64,000 bases of DNA from Rhodothermus profundi. Its GTDB lineage: Bacteria > Bacteroidota > Rhodothermia > Rhodothermales > Rhodothermaceae. Every line of letters starts with the position of its first letter. Position 1 is the first letter of the stretch. Position numbers and translations under genes: made by a program. The notes below the pieces were generated by a model. The model did not search any database and had not been told where the DNA came from. It was given only the letters and a program-made list of their open reading frames with translations. The DNA lies in assembly GCF_900142415.1 (NCBI RefSeq), contig NZ_FRAU01000002.1:248001-312000 (forward strand). The letters are read 5' to 3'. Below are positions 25,153-34,614 of this stretch, piece after piece.

Positions 25153-27711
25153 ATGGAATCCATTGTACTAGGTATTGTTGCAGTGCTGGTGCTGGGCGTA
25201 GGGGCTCAGTGGCTGGCCTGGCGCTTCCGCCTGCCCTCTATCTTGTTGCTGCTCACCTTTGGGTTTATTGCCGGGCCGGTAACCGGGCTGCTGCCGCCCG
25301 AGGCATTGCAAGGGGATTGGGTGTTTGCGTTTGTTTCGCTTTCCATTGGCATCATCCTGTTTGAGGGCGGGCTGAACCTGCGTCTGTCGGAATTGCGAGA
25401 AGTCGGGAAGGCCGTTCGCAACCTGATCACCCTGGGGGTGCTGGTTACCTGGGTACTGGCCGGGTTGGCTGCTTACCATATTGTCGGGCTGAATCCGAGC
25501 CTGTCTGTGCTGGTGGGGGCCATTCTGACCGTGACCGGACCAACGGTCGTCATTCCCCTGTTGCGTCACGTGCGGCCTTCTGGACGCGTGGGGGCGGTGG
25601 CCAAGTGGGAAGGGATAACTATTGATCCCGTCGGGGCCATTCTGGCGGTGCTGGTACTGGAAACCATTCTGTTACTGGAAGCAGCTCCGGGCGCTGCCGA
25701 AAGCCTCAGTGAAGCGGTATGGCATGCCCTTGAAGGGTTATTGCTGACGATTACGATCAGCGTGGGCATCAGCGTACTCGGAGCCGCGCTGCTGATCCTG
25801 CTGCTCTACCGACGGCTTATCCCCGACTATCTGCAGAGTCCGATAGCCTTGATGATTGTAGTGGCCACGTTTGCCCTGTCGAATGTATTGCAGGAAGAGT
25901 CGGGGTTGTTGGAAGTAACGCTGCTAGGCATCATCCTGGCGAATCAGCGATATGTGCCGGTGCGTCGCATTACAGAATTCAAAGAAGATCTGCAGGTGCT
26001 GCTCATCTCGAGCCTCTTCATTGTGCTGAGCGCTCGGCTGGAGCTTGAGACGCTGCGCTACATTGAACAGCGGGCTCTGGTATTTCTGGCGGTACTGGTT
26101 CTGGTGGTACGGCCGGTTGCGGTATGGCTGTCAACGCTGGGAACGAATTTGAACTGGCGTGAGAAGGTGTTTTTATCCTGGCTGGCGCCTCGAGGCATTG
26201 TGGCGGCGGCAGTAGCCTCGCTGTTTGCTTTTCGCATGGAGTCGCTTTACCCGGCCCAGGCCCAGGCCATGGTGCCGCTCATTTTTCTGGTCATTGTGGG
26301 GACGGTAGCGCTCTATGGCTTGACGATTGCGCCGCTGGCGCGTTCATTGAAGCTGGCTGATCCTAATCCGCAGGGCGTCTTGATTCTGGGAGCGCATCTC
26401 TGGGCGCGGCGGCTGGCAACGGTGTTGCGTGACCTGGGCTTCAAGGTGCTGTTGATCGACTCGAATGCCGACAACATTGCTCGGGCGCGTCGCGCCCGGC
26501 TGCAGGCGGCTCGGGTAAATGCGCTTTCGGAAGAAGTGCTGGATGAGTTGGATTTGAGTGGCATTGGCTATTTTCTGGCCCTGACGCCCAACGATGAGGT
26601 GAACGCACTGGCCGCCCTGCACTTTGCCGAAATTTTTGACAGCACCTCGGTTTTTCAGCTCGCTACTCGCACCGAGGGAAGTGAGCAGGATCTGCCTGCG
26701 CATCTGCGAGGCCGTCCGCTTTTTGGCGGCAAAGTAACCTACGCGACGCTCACCGAGCGCTTCAACCAGGGCGGTGAAATCCGGGTCGTAGAGCTTTCCG
26801 AAAAGATGCCCTACGAGGCGCTGCAGGAGGCTTACGAGGGGGATCTGATCCTGCTTTTTGTAGTGCGCGGTAGTGAGCTGCTCATTCATGCCGAAGAGGG
26901 CCAGTTGACGCCGCAGCCTGGAGACAGGGTTGTCGTATTTCTGCCGCCGCAGGTTCGGGAAAAAGAAGAGGTAGAGGCTGTTTCGTTCGAGCAACTTGTT
27001 ACGCGAGCCTTTGTGCGCGATCTGGAGCAGTGCGCTCCTTTCAACGAACTTGTCGAGGACGTATCGGGGCTTCTGGCGCAGCGGCTGCCGGTGACTGCGG
27101 CTCGTCTGGTTCGGGGATTCCTGGACGGCGCTCGCTATGGACTCATGCCCATTACCCATGGGGTAGCGCTGGCGCATCTGCGCGTGCCCGAAATTGACGA
27201 ACCCGAGCTGGTGCTGGTGCGCTGCCGTCAAGGCGTGCAGATTACGGTAGATGGCGAGGCGGTGGAAGCATCTGCGTCGGAGCAGCCTGAAACAGTTTAT
27301 GCGATCCTGTTTCTGGTCAGTCCTGAAGAAAACCCGGGCAAGCATCTGCGCACTCTTGCATACCTGGCCTCGCGCATCGATGAACCCGACTTTCTGGATC
27401 GATGGCGCAGTGCTTCTGAGGAGCTGGAGCTAAAGACAACGCTCCTGGATCCCGAACACTTCCTCTTGCTCACGTTGCGCTCTGATGACGAGACGGCGGT
27501 CTGGATCGGACAGGATGTGGGCGAGCTGGAATTGCCCGCTTCCTGCCAGGTGGCCCTGGTGCAGCGTGAGCAAAAACGCTTTGTGCCGACGCCCTACACG
27601 CGGTTGCAAGAGGGAGACCGGCTGATCCTGATCGGGGAAACAGCGGCTATTCGAGCCCTTCGCCAGCGTTTCCCGACAGGCCGGCCGGTCTCCCCCACGG
27701 CTCCGCAATGA
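25153..27711 (+). CDS. CPA1-type cation/proton antiporter with RCK and EIIA-like domains
   Basis: 852 residues. The first 400 form about 12 membrane helices with antiporter motifs (FEGGLNLRLSEL, LTVTGPTVVIPLL, WEGITIDPVGA), placing it in the NhaP-like monovalent cation/proton antiporter group. A TrkA-N/RCK domain follows at about 405-520, although the nucleotide loop reads GAHLWAR and not GxGxxG. A TrkA-C part lies at about 545-605. Residues about 615-760 resemble a PTS EIIA type 2 domain: THGVALAHLR places His675 where the phosphorylated histidine of EIIA sits, and FLVSPEENPGKHLR matches its later motif. A second TrkA-C-like end follows. It probably exchanges Na+ or K+ for H+ at the inner membrane with cytoplasmic regulation. 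Confidence 0.85.
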   Translation: MESIVLGIVAVLVLGVGAQWLAWRFRLPSILLLLTFGFIAGPVTGLLPPEALQGDWVFAFVSLSIGIILFEGGLNLRLSELREVGKAVRNLITLGVLVTWVLAGLAAYHIVGLNPSLSVLVGAILTVTGPTVVIPLLRHVRPSGRVGAVAKWEGITIDPVGAILAVLVLETILLLEAAPGAAESLSEAVWHALEGLLLTITISVGISVLGAALLILLLYRRLIPDYLQSPIALMIVVATFALSNVLQEESGLLEVTLLGIILANQRYVPVRRITEFKEDLQVLLISSLFIVLSARLELETLRYIEQRALVFLAVLVLVVRPVAVWLSTLGTNLNWREKVFLSWLAPRGIVAAAVASLFAFRMESLYPAQAQAMVPLIFLVIVGTVALYGLTIAPLARSLKLADPNPQGVLILGAHLWARRLATVLRDLGFKVLLIDSNADNIARARRARLQAARVNALSEEVLDELDLSGIGYFLALTPNDEVNALAALHFAEIFDSTSVFQLATRTEGSEQDLPAHLRGRPLFGGKVTYATLTERFNQGGEIRVVELSEKMPYEALQEAYEGDLILLFVVRGSELLIHAEEGQLTPQPGDRVVVFLPPQVREKEEVEAVSFEQLVTRAFVRDLEQCAPFNELVEDVSGLLAQRLPVTAARLVRGFLDGARYGLMPITHGVALAHLRVPEIDEPELVLVRCRQGVQITVDGEAVEASASEQPETVYAILFLVSPEENPGKHLRTLAYLASRIDEPDFLDRWRSASEELELKTTLLDPEHFLLLTLRSDDETAVWIGQDVGELELPASCQVALVQREQKRFVPTPYTRLQEGDRLILIGETAAIRALRQRFPTGRPVSPTAPQ

Positions 27712-27736
27712 TTACACGTTACGCGCGGTAAGCCTG

Positions 27737-30061
27737 TCAGGGAACCGTTGCCGCCACGCGCGCTCTCCATCGCCGCGCAGCTTCGACCATATGGCGCAGG
27801 GCTGGTTCCACTTCGGTCCAGCGCCGCGTCTTCAGGCCACAGTCGGGGTTTACCCAGAGCCGTTCGGGCGGGATAACGGCCAGGGCGCGCTCCAGCAGCG
27901 TTTCCATCTCTTCGACCGACGGCACGCGCGGCGAATGAATGTCGTACACGCCGGGCCCAATAGCGTTTGGATACTGAAAGCGCTGAAAGGCCTCCAGCAG
28001 GGCCATGCCCGAGCGGGCTGCCTCTATGGAGATCACGTCGGCGTCGAGTGCTACAATGGCTTCCAGAATGTCCTCGAAGTCGGCATAACACATGTGGGTG
28101 TGGATCTGCGTATCATCGCGCACAACGCTGGCCGTCAGGCGGAAGCATTCAACGGCCCACTCAAGGTAGGCTGGCCAGTCCCGACGACGCAGCGGCAGTC
28201 CCTCGCGAAGGGCTGGCTCGTCGATCTGGATCACGGCGATGCCGGCGGCTTCCAGATCCGCCACTTCGTCCCGGAGCGCCAGAGCGATCTGGCGACACGT
28301 GTCAGCCCGCGGCTGATCGTCGCGTACGAACGACCACTGCAGCAACGTGACGGGGCCGGTCAGGATGCCCTTGACTGGCCGCTCGGTGCACTGCTGCGCG
28401 TAGGTAATCCAGCGGACCGTCATGGGGCCGGGCCGGGATACATCGCCGTATAGAATGGGGGGACGTACGCACCGCGTTCCGTAGCTCTGCACCCAGCCGT
28501 TGCGCGTAACCAGAAAGCCCTGGAGTTGCTCGGCGAAATATTCGACCATATCGGTGCGTTCAGGCTCGCCATGCACAAGCACGTCCAGTCCGAGAGCTTC
28601 CTGGCGGGCAATTGTATCCGCAATGGTGCGTTCCAGAAACTGTTCGTATGCTTCGCGAGCAAGGTCTCCCCGGCGTAGGGCCGCCCGTTTTTTGCGCAGT
28701 TCCTCTGTTTGAGGGAACGAGCCAATGGTCGTGGTAGGCAGCAAGGGGAGCTGCAGTCGGGCGCGCTGGCGTTCATAGCGTTCGGCAAACGGACGCTTTC
28801 GACGCGCCATATCAGGCGAGAGATGGGCCAGGCGCTGACGCACTGCTGGATTCGTGCGGCGCGGTGAGGCCAGACGCTCAGCCCGTGCCCTGCGGGCTGC
28901 CTCGAGCTGGTCGCGCACAGCTGCTTCGCCCTCATTGGCCAGCCGCTTTAACGTAACCAGTTCCTCCAGCTTCTGACGGGCAAAGGCCAGCCAGGGACGA
29001 ATTTCCGGATCAAGATCCGGCTCGGCGTCCAGGTCGATGGGCACGTGCAGGAGCGAGCAGGAAGGGCCAATCCAGACTCGATCCGGCCCCAGCGCTTCAA
29101 GGGCGCGTTTTAGCAGCGCAGCGGCTGCGTCGAGATCGGTGCGCCAGACGTTGCGGCCGTCCACCAGACCCAGTGAGAGCATCCGATCTGCGGGAAGGTG
29201 CGCCAGGGCTGGCTCAAGCTGTTCCGGTGCGCGCACCAGATCGAGATGCACCGCCGCTACAGGGAGCGAAAGCGCCAGCGACAGATTGTCTTCCAGCCCG
29301 CCGAAGTACGTCGTCAACACCAGGGCTGGATGATCGGAATGGTTCAGCGCAGCGTAAGCTTGCTGGTAGGCCTGGCGTGCTTCGGGTGTCAGGTCGCTTA
29401 CCAGACAGGGTTCGTCTATCTGGACGTACCGGGCGCCCGCAGCTTTCAGGCGACGCAATACTTCGGCGTAGACAGGCAGGAGGCGGTCGAGCAGCGTCAG
29501 CGGATTGAAGCCGGGTACCGTTGCGCGTCCCAATAACAGGAAAGAGACGGGTCCTAGCAACACCGGCCGCGTTTCAATGCCCAACGATTTTGCCTCCAGG
29601 TACTCGTCGATGGGTTTGGTTGAAGCCAGCCGAAACGTCTGCTCTGGATAAAATTCGGGCACCAGGTAATGGTAGTTGGTATCGAACCATTTGGTCATTT
29701 CCAGGGGAAGGACCCCGGTACCTTCCAATCCCCGGGCTTCCAGTTCTTTTTCCTGAACGCCCCGAGCCATCGCAAAGTACGTTGCCAGGTCAACGACCTC
29801 GCCCTGCCAGCCGAAGCGTTCGGGTACGGCGCCTACGAGCGCGATAGTATCAAGCACATGATCATACAACGAGAAGTCGTTTGAGGGAATCTGGTCGAGC
29901 CCGGCTGCTTGCTGCCAGCGCCAGTGACGGGTGCGGAGTTGACGGGCAGTGTCCGCCAACGCCTCCTCCGAGACGCGGCCGGCCCAGTAACCCTCAACCG
30001 CCCATTTCAATTCCCGTTGCAATCCGATGCGCGGAAAACCCAGATTTGTCGCCTGAACCAT
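27737..30061 (-). CDS. metE: Cobalamin-independent methionine synthase
   Basis: 774 residues, the normal length for MetE. The enzyme moves the methyl group of 5-methyltetrahydropteroyl-polyglutamate to homocysteine with a zinc centre and no B12. The start (MVQATNLGFPRIGLQRELKW) is the standard MetE N-terminus. The zinc ligands are visible in HTHMCYAD (His and Cys) and NPDCGLKTR (second Cys) near the C-terminus, with the substrate-binding IQIDEPALREGLP upstream of them. It lies 39 bases after nrdB on the same strand with no terminator seen between, so it is probably transcribed from the nrdA promoter and shares its cobalamin riboswitch. That fits, since metE is a common target of B12 repression. 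Confidence 0.95.
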   Translation of the reverse strand: MVQATNLGFPRIGLQRELKWAVEGYWAGRVSEEALADTARQLRTRHWRWQQAAGLDQIPSNDFSLYDHVLDTIALVGAVPERFGWQGEVVDLATYFAMARGVQEKELEARGLEGTGVLPLEMTKWFDTNYHYLVPEFYPEQTFRLASTKPIDEYLEAKSLGIETRPVLLGPVSFLLLGRATVPGFNPLTLLDRLLPVYAEVLRRLKAAGARYVQIDEPCLVSDLTPEARQAYQQAYAALNHSDHPALVLTTYFGGLEDNLSLALSLPVAAVHLDLVRAPEQLEPALAHLPADRMLSLGLVDGRNVWRTDLDAAAALLKRALEALGPDRVWIGPSCSLLHVPIDLDAEPDLDPEIRPWLAFARQKLEELVTLKRLANEGEAAVRDQLEAARRARAERLASPRRTNPAVRQRLAHLSPDMARRKRPFAERYERQRARLQLPLLPTTTIGSFPQTEELRKKRAALRRGDLAREAYEQFLERTIADTIARQEALGLDVLVHGEPERTDMVEYFAEQLQGFLVTRNGWVQSYGTRCVRPPILYGDVSRPGPMTVRWITYAQQCTERPVKGILTGPVTLLQWSFVRDDQPRADTCRQIALALRDEVADLEAAGIAVIQIDEPALREGLPLRRRDWPAYLEWAVECFRLTASVVRDDTQIHTHMCYADFEDILEAIVALDADVISIEAARSGMALLEAFQRFQYPNAIGPGVYDIHSPRVPSVEEMETLLERALAVIPPERLWVNPDCGLKTRRWTEVEPALRHMVEAARRWRARVAATVP

Positions 30062-30100
30062 GACGTCTTCGTTGTTTTCAGGAGTGAATGCCGTTTTACT

Positions 30101-31144
30101 TTACTCATCCCACGACAGGGCAGCAGCCTGTTGATATTCGGTAACCCGCGTTTCGAAAAAGTTCTTTTCTTTGAGTAGATCAATCGTTTCGCTCATCCAC
30201 GGGAACGGATTTTTCGAGCCGTAGCGTGCCTTGAGGCCAATGCGCTCCAGGCGTCGATCGGCAATGTACTGCACATATTCCCGGAACATAGGGGCGGTCA
30301 GGCCCAGCACGCCGCGGGGGAGACAGTCGTACGCATAGGCCACTTCGAGTTCGACAGCTTCTTCGATCAATTGTTGCACTTCGCGCTGGAATTCAGGAGT
30401 CCACAGCTCCGGATTTTCGGCTTTGATGCCGTTGATCAGATCAATGCCAAAGTTCAGATGGATGGTCTCGTCGCGCAGGATATATTGAAATTGCTCGCCA
30501 ATGCCGGTCATTTTATTCTGGCGGTGGAAGGAGAGGATCATGGCAAAGCCGCTGTAGAAGAAGATCCCCTCCATGATTACGTAATAACCGATCAGGTTTT
30601 TCAGAAAGGCCTGGGCTCCTTCGATGGTGGCCGTGGTAAAGTCAGGGCGCAGCACTTCCCGCGTTAATTCCATTTCGAACTCGTCCTTGCGGGCCACGGA
30701 CGGAATTTCGCGGTACATGTTAAAGACCTCGCCTTCGTCGAGCCCCAGGCTTTCGACGATGTACAGAAAAGCGTGGGTGTGAATAGCCTCTTCAAAGGCC
30801 TGGCGGAGCAGGTATTGGCGGCACTCGGGGTTGGTAACGTGGCGGAAGATGGCCAGTACGATGTTGTTGCCGACCAGGCTTTCGGCCGTGGCAAAAAAGC
30901 CCAGGTTGCGCAAAATGACCAGGCGTTCATCGTCGGTCAGTTTATTGGAACGCCACAGCTCAATATCCCGGGCCATGGGGATTTCATTGGGCATCCAGTG
31001 GTTTTTGCAGCCGTTGAGGTAATGCTCCCAGGCCCAGGCGTACTTGATCGGCATGAGCTGGTTGACATCTACTTCGTGACAGTTAATCAGGCGCTTGTCT
31101 TCGACGTTGATGCGGCGCGCCCCAAAAGCAGGCAGCTCCATCAT
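30101..31144 (-). CDS. nrdB: Ribonucleotide reductase small subunit, class Ic-like
   Basis: 347 residues. It supplies the radical-generating metal site of class I ribonucleotide reductase and pairs with NrdA. By comparison with known R2 proteins the metal ligands are Glu88, Glu119, His122, Glu192, Glu226 and His229. The radical tyrosine (Tyr122 in E. coli, four residues after the first ligand histidine) is Phe126 here, in the segment EAIHTHAF. Glu at position 88, where E. coli has Asp84, is also as in Chlamydia trachomatis R2. These are marks of class Ic enzymes, which use a Mn/Fe cofactor and no tyrosyl radical. The C-terminal tail should bind NrdA. The gene follows nrdA after 52 bases. Confidence 0.93.
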   Translation of the reverse strand: MMELPAFGARRINVEDKRLINCHEVDVNQLMPIKYAWAWEHYLNGCKNHWMPNEIPMARDIELWRSNKLTDDERLVILRNLGFFATAESLVGNNIVLAIFRHVTNPECRQYLLRQAFEEAIHTHAFLYIVESLGLDEGEVFNMYREIPSVARKDEFEMELTREVLRPDFTTATIEGAQAFLKNLIGYYVIMEGIFFYSGFAMILSFHRQNKMTGIGEQFQYILRDETIHLNFGIDLINGIKAENPELWTPEFQREVQQLIEEAVELEVAYAYDCLPRGVLGLTAPMFREYVQYIADRRLERIGLKARYGSKNPFPWMSETIDLLKEKNFFETRVTEYQQAAALSWDE

Positions 31145-31196
31145 GGCAGGTACGGGGTTTGGGGTTGAACAAAAGAGATTTCTAGGGAATGCGCAT

Positions 31197-33977
31197 TTAC
31201 TGGCAGGCTTCGCAGCTTTCGTCGTCGGGCGAGCAAGCAGGGCCGTCGCGGCGGACGATGATGTCGCTGGAGGGAGAGCGGCTTTTCATCCAGCGCGGCT
31301 GGATGCCCCGCCGGTTAATGTCAAGCGTGGACTTTTCGATCTGGGTGGCGGCCAGCGCCCGCAGGTAGTAGGTCGTTTTCAGGCCGAGCTGCCAGGCCAG
31401 CAGGTACATCTCGCTGAGCTTGCGACCGCTGGGCTCGGCCAGATATAGATTGAGCGACTGGCTCTGGTCGATCCATTTCTGGCGACGAGCAGCGCACTCA
31501 ATGAGCCAGCGCGGTTCTATTTCAAAGGCGGTGCGGTAGCGTTCTTTGAGTTCCGGGGGGACGCGGTCGATTTCTTGCACCGAGCCGTCATAGTACTTCA
31601 GGTCGTCCAGCATCGCTTCGTCCCAGAGGCCCAGGGCCTTCAGGTCGCGTACCAGGTAGGGATTGAGCTGGGTAAATTCGCCGGAGAGATTGCTTTTGAC
31701 GTAAAGGTTTTTGTAGGTGGGTTCAATGGACGGGCTGACGCCACAGATGTTGGCAATCGTAGCCGTGGGGGCGATGGCCAGCACGTTTGAATTGCGCAGT
31801 CCCTGGCGGCGGATCTTTTCGCGCAGCGCGTCCCAGTCGAGTCGAGCAGTGCGAGGTACCGGGATCGGCTCGCCCCGTTCGGCTTCGAGCAGGTCCAGCG
31901 TGTCGAGCGGCAGCAGGCCGCGATCCCATTTAGATCCCTTGAAGGTCGCATAAGCGCCCCGTTCAGCGGCCAGGTCTGCCGAGGCTTCGTAGGCATAATA
32001 GGCGATTCGTTCCATAAGCTCATCGGCAAATTCCACGGCCGCCTGGCTGGCATAGGAAAGCTTACGGCGGTAGAGCACGTCCTGAAAGCCCATCAGGCCC
32101 AGTCCGATGGGGCGATGCCGCAGATTAGAAGTGCGAGCCTCCGGGATCGGGTAAAAGTTGAGATCAATGACGTTGTCAAGCATGCGGACGGCCGTGCGGA
32201 TTGTCTCGCGAAGCTTTTCCCAGTCGGGCTCCCCCTGGTCGTTTACATGGGCCACCAGGTTGATCGAGCCCAGGTTGCAGACGGCTACCTCCTCAGGCGA
32301 CGTGTTGAGGGTGATTTCGGTGCAGAGATTAGAGGAGTGAACAACGCCTACGTGATCCTGAGGGGATCGGATATTGCAGGGATCCTTAAAGGTGAGCCAG
32401 GGATGACCGGTCTCAAAAAGCATGGAGAGCATTTTGCGCCAGAGCGTCAGGGCGTCGACGCGGCGCCAGTTCCGGATGCGGCCGGCTTCGGCCTCGCGCT
32501 CATAGTGCTCGTAGCGTTCCTGGAAGGCCCGACCGTACAGCTCGTGCAGGTCCGGCACTTCGTCAGGGGAAAAAAGCGTCCAGTGCTTGCGCGCGCGCAC
32601 GCGTTGCATGAACAGGTCAGGGATCCAGCAGGCCGTGTTCATGTCGTGCGTGCGGCGACGCTCGTCGCCCGTGTTGCGGCGCAGTTCCAGAAACTCTTCG
32701 ATGTCCAGATGCCAGACCTCCAGATAGGCGCACACAGCCCCTTTGCGTTTGCCGCCCTGATTGACGGCAACGGCCGTGTCGTTGACGATCTTGAGAAAGG
32801 GGATGACGCCCTGGCTGCGACCGTTGGTGCCCCGAATATGAGCGCCCAGCGCACGGACTGGCGTCCAATCGTTTCCCAGGCCGCCAGCCCATTTGGAGAG
32901 CAGGGCATTGTCGCGAATGGCTTTAAAGATGGCGCCCAGGTCGTCCTGCACGGTGGTCAGGTAGCAGGAAGAAAGCTGCGGGTGAGGCGTGCCTGCATTG
33001 AAGAGCGTGGGCGTGGAGTTCATAAAGCGAAAGCTGGAGAGCAGCTCATAGAACTGGATAGCTCGGGTGGTGGGGTCGTCTTCGTGGAGGGCAAGCCCCA
33101 TGGCCACCCGCATCCAGAGGTACTGGGGAAGTTCAAAGCGACGGCCTGCGGCATCGTGCAACAGGTAGCGGTCATAGAGTGTTTGCAGGCCCAGGAAGGT
33201 GAACTGACGGTCGCGCTCAGGATGCAGAGCGTCGGCCAGGCGGATTGGATCGAACGTTTGCAGCAGACGCTCGTCGAGGCGGCCCAGGCGGAGTCCCTGC
33301 TCCAGGTAGCTATGGAACCCGGTGCGGCAGGCCTCGGCCTGTTCGTCCGGCGCGATAGCGCGGCCAAATACTTCTCGGTAGAGGCTATCCAGCAAGAGAC
33401 GCGCGGCCACGTACGTGTAGTTCGGCTCTCGCTCGATATGCGTGCGTGCGGCCAGCGTGAGCGCGCGGTCCAGTTCATCTTCGGGAATGCCCGGATAAAC
33501 GGTGCGAAGTAGTTCCTGGTAGACCTGTTCGGGATCGACGTCTTCCAGGCCGGCGCAGGCTGCTTCAATGCGTTGGCGGATGGCCTGGTGGGGAAACAGG
33601 GCCTCGGTGCCGTCGGCTCGTCGATAGGTAAGCTGCTGGCGGCGGCGTGCTTCGGCGCGGGCTTCGCGGTAGAGAATGTAGCGGCGTGCAACGGCGTAGC
33701 GTCCAGCCCGCATCAGCGTGCGCTCCACTTCGTCCTGAATCTCCTCAACAGACACTTCGGAGCGGTTGCGGCACCAGTGCACCACGGCACCGGTGAGCGC
33801 TTCAATTTCTGCGGCCAGTTCTACGGAGAGCGAGGTTTCGGCCGGCAGGTTAAGCGTTGCGCGAAAAGCCTTTTCGAGCGCGCGCCGGATGCGGTTGGCG
33901 TCGAACGCTACGCGCCGGCCATCCCGCTTGATAACGGTAGGCAGCGTGTCGGGTGCGAGCGTCTGCAAGGCGGCCAT
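31197..33977 (-). CDS. nrdA: Ribonucleotide reductase large subunit
   Basis: 926 residues from the ATG at 33977, preceded by GAGGGA five bases upstream; an ATG at 34004 in the same frame is an alternative, while sequence further upstream belongs to the riboswitch leader. An ATP-cone domain occupies about residues 15-105 ([20 protein letters not shown]). The catalytic barrel shows [30 protein letters not shown] with its cysteines, and [17 protein letters not shown]. The C-terminus ends [12 protein letters not shown], giving the thiol pair that receives electrons from thioredoxin. It reduces ribonucleoside diphosphates for DNA synthesis together with NrdB. It is the first gene of the nrdA-nrdB-metE unit. 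Confidence 0.95.
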   Translation of the reverse strand: MAALQTLAPDTLPTVIKRDGRRVAFDANRIRRALEKAFRATLNLPAETSLSVELAAEIEALTGAVVHWCRNRSEVSVEEIQDEVERTLMRAGRYAVARRYILYREARAEARRRQQLTYRRADGTEALFPHQAIRQRIEAACAGLEDVDPEQVYQELLRTVYPGIPEDELDRALTLAARTHIEREPNYTYVAARLLLDSLYREVFGRAIAPDEQAEACRTGFHSYLEQGLRLGRLDERLLQTFDPIRLADALHPERDRQFTFLGLQTLYDRYLLHDAAGRRFELPQYLWMRVAMGLALHEDDPTTRAIQFYELLSSFRFMNSTPTLFNAGTPHPQLSSCYLTTVQDDLGAIFKAIRDNALLSKWAGGLGNDWTPVRALGAHIRGTNGRSQGVIPFLKIVNDTAVAVNQGGKRKGAVCAYLEVWHLDIEEFLELRRNTGDERRRTHDMNTACWIPDLFMQRVRARKHWTLFSPDEVPDLHELYGRAFQERYEHYEREAEAGRIRNWRRVDALTLWRKMLSMLFETGHPWLTFKDPCNIRSPQDHVGVVHSSNLCTEITLNTSPEEVAVCNLGSINLVAHVNDQGEPDWEKLRETIRTAVRMLDNVIDLNFYPIPEARTSNLRHRPIGLGLMGFQDVLYRRKLSYASQAAVEFADELMERIAYYAYEASADLAAERGAYATFKGSKWDRGLLPLDTLDLLEAERGEPIPVPRTARLDWDALREKIRRQGLRNSNVLAIAPTATIANICGVSPSIEPTYKNLYVKSNLSGEFTQLNPYLVRDLKALGLWDEAMLDDLKYYDGSVQEIDRVPPELKERYRTAFEIEPRWLIECAARRQKWIDQSQSLNLYLAEPSGRKLSEMYLLAWQLGLKTTYYLRALAATQIEKSTLDINRRGIQPRWMKSRSPSSDIIVRRDGPACSPDDESCEACQ

Positions 33978-34118
33978 GGTGGTCCCTCGGGTTTGGTGAG
34001 ACATCTGAGGTCGAGGTCCCCCGCGGCCAGAAGGTGGAGAAGGGCAGCAGCAGCCGATGCGAACGGCGACGGGTGTCGCCCGAAAGGTCTGCACCTGAAC
34101 GCAGCAGCCACTTGCAGC

Positions 34119-34180
34119 CGATCACCACCCTGTGACGCGCAGGGTGTGCCAGCAATCCTTATGGGCGCTGGCTGTGATCG
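34119..34180 (-). promoter_or_regulatory. Three-way-junction element directly 3' of the riboswitch aptamer
   Basis: Three perfect helices are seen with no unpaired gap to the aptamer: 34119-34125 with 34174-34180, 34126-34132 with 34140-34146, and 34148-34153 with 34167-34172. The loop of the last helix contains GGATT (plus-strand 34154-34158), which can pair with AATTC in the aptamer's L5 (34228-34232, one wobble). This matches the L5-L13 kissing interaction of cobalamin riboswitches and suggests P13 plus the expression platform. Confidence 0.6.
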
Positions 34181-34309
34181 CACTTCCGGGCGGGCATTCG
34201 GGCTTTTACCGTTGCGCGACAGCGCCGGAATTCCACCGGCTTCCCCCGTGACGCCGCCTCGGCATCGGAGAGGCGGCCGCCGTGCCACGACAGCACGGCC
34301 CCGGAAGTG
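34181..34309 (-). promoter_or_regulatory. Cobalamin riboswitch aptamer controlling nrdA-nrdB-metE
   Basis: On the minus strand the closing helix P1 is a perfect 10-bp pairing of 34300-34309 with 34181-34190. The conserved core GGGAAGCCGGTGGAATTCC (34227-34245), the segment GCGCAACGGT (34208-34217) and a B12-box-like AGCCCGAATGCCCGCC (34189-34204) follow in the canonical order. These match the adenosylcobalamin/B12 element. It lies between a promoter and the nrdA start. The likely effect is to lower expression of the operon when cobalamin is plentiful. Possible translation control: bases 33985-33989 next to the nrdA Shine-Dalgarno can pair with 34012-34016. Confidence 0.88.
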
Positions 34310-34325
34310 GCAGGGCCTGTGGCCT

Positions 34326-34357
34326 CAAGTATAGCGTGCTGCCTGGGCGATCACAAG
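34326..34357 (-). promoter_or_regulatory. Promoter of the nrdA-nrdB-metE operon
   Basis: On the minus strand CTTG (34354-34357), 20 bases, then TATACTTG (34326-34333). It sits just upstream of the riboswitch, so transcription would begin at about 34319 and include the whole aptamer. Confidence 0.6.
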
Positions 34358-34384
34358 GGGTGTGGAAAAAATCTGGATTGTATT

Positions 34385-34459
34385 TCCGTTATGCGCGATG
34401 GCATAGCAAATTTTCCACGGTCTGTGGGAGGCGTGTGAAATCTAGATGTCCGTTATGCG
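34385..34459. repeat. Direct repeat upstream of the nrd promoter
   Basis: The 11-mer TCCGTTATGCG occurs at 34385-34395 and again at 34449-34459, exactly 64 bases apart, between the nrd promoter and the divergent YceI gene. It could be a binding site for a regulator; it does not match the NrdR box. Confidence 0.4.
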
Positions 34460-34614
34460 TCACTCTGTAGGCACTTCCCTGACAACGCACCAGGCAATTA
34501 CCGGACAATGAAGCGCATCTCCTGCCTACACAACGCATCAGGATTTGCTCTCCTCCCGAAAGCGGTCGGCTTCGTTGCTTAAAGGTGCACCCTGAAAGCA
34601 CGAGCGAGGCGGCC

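Noticed and set aside
32115-33512. Plus-strand frame of 465 codons opposite nrdA
   Set aside because: nrdA motifs cover the same bases; the other frame matches nothing.
33978-34094. Upstream extension of NrdA by 39 residues
   Set aside because: It overlaps the riboswitch leader and reads unlike the NrdA N-terminus; a Shine-Dalgarno sits before 33977.
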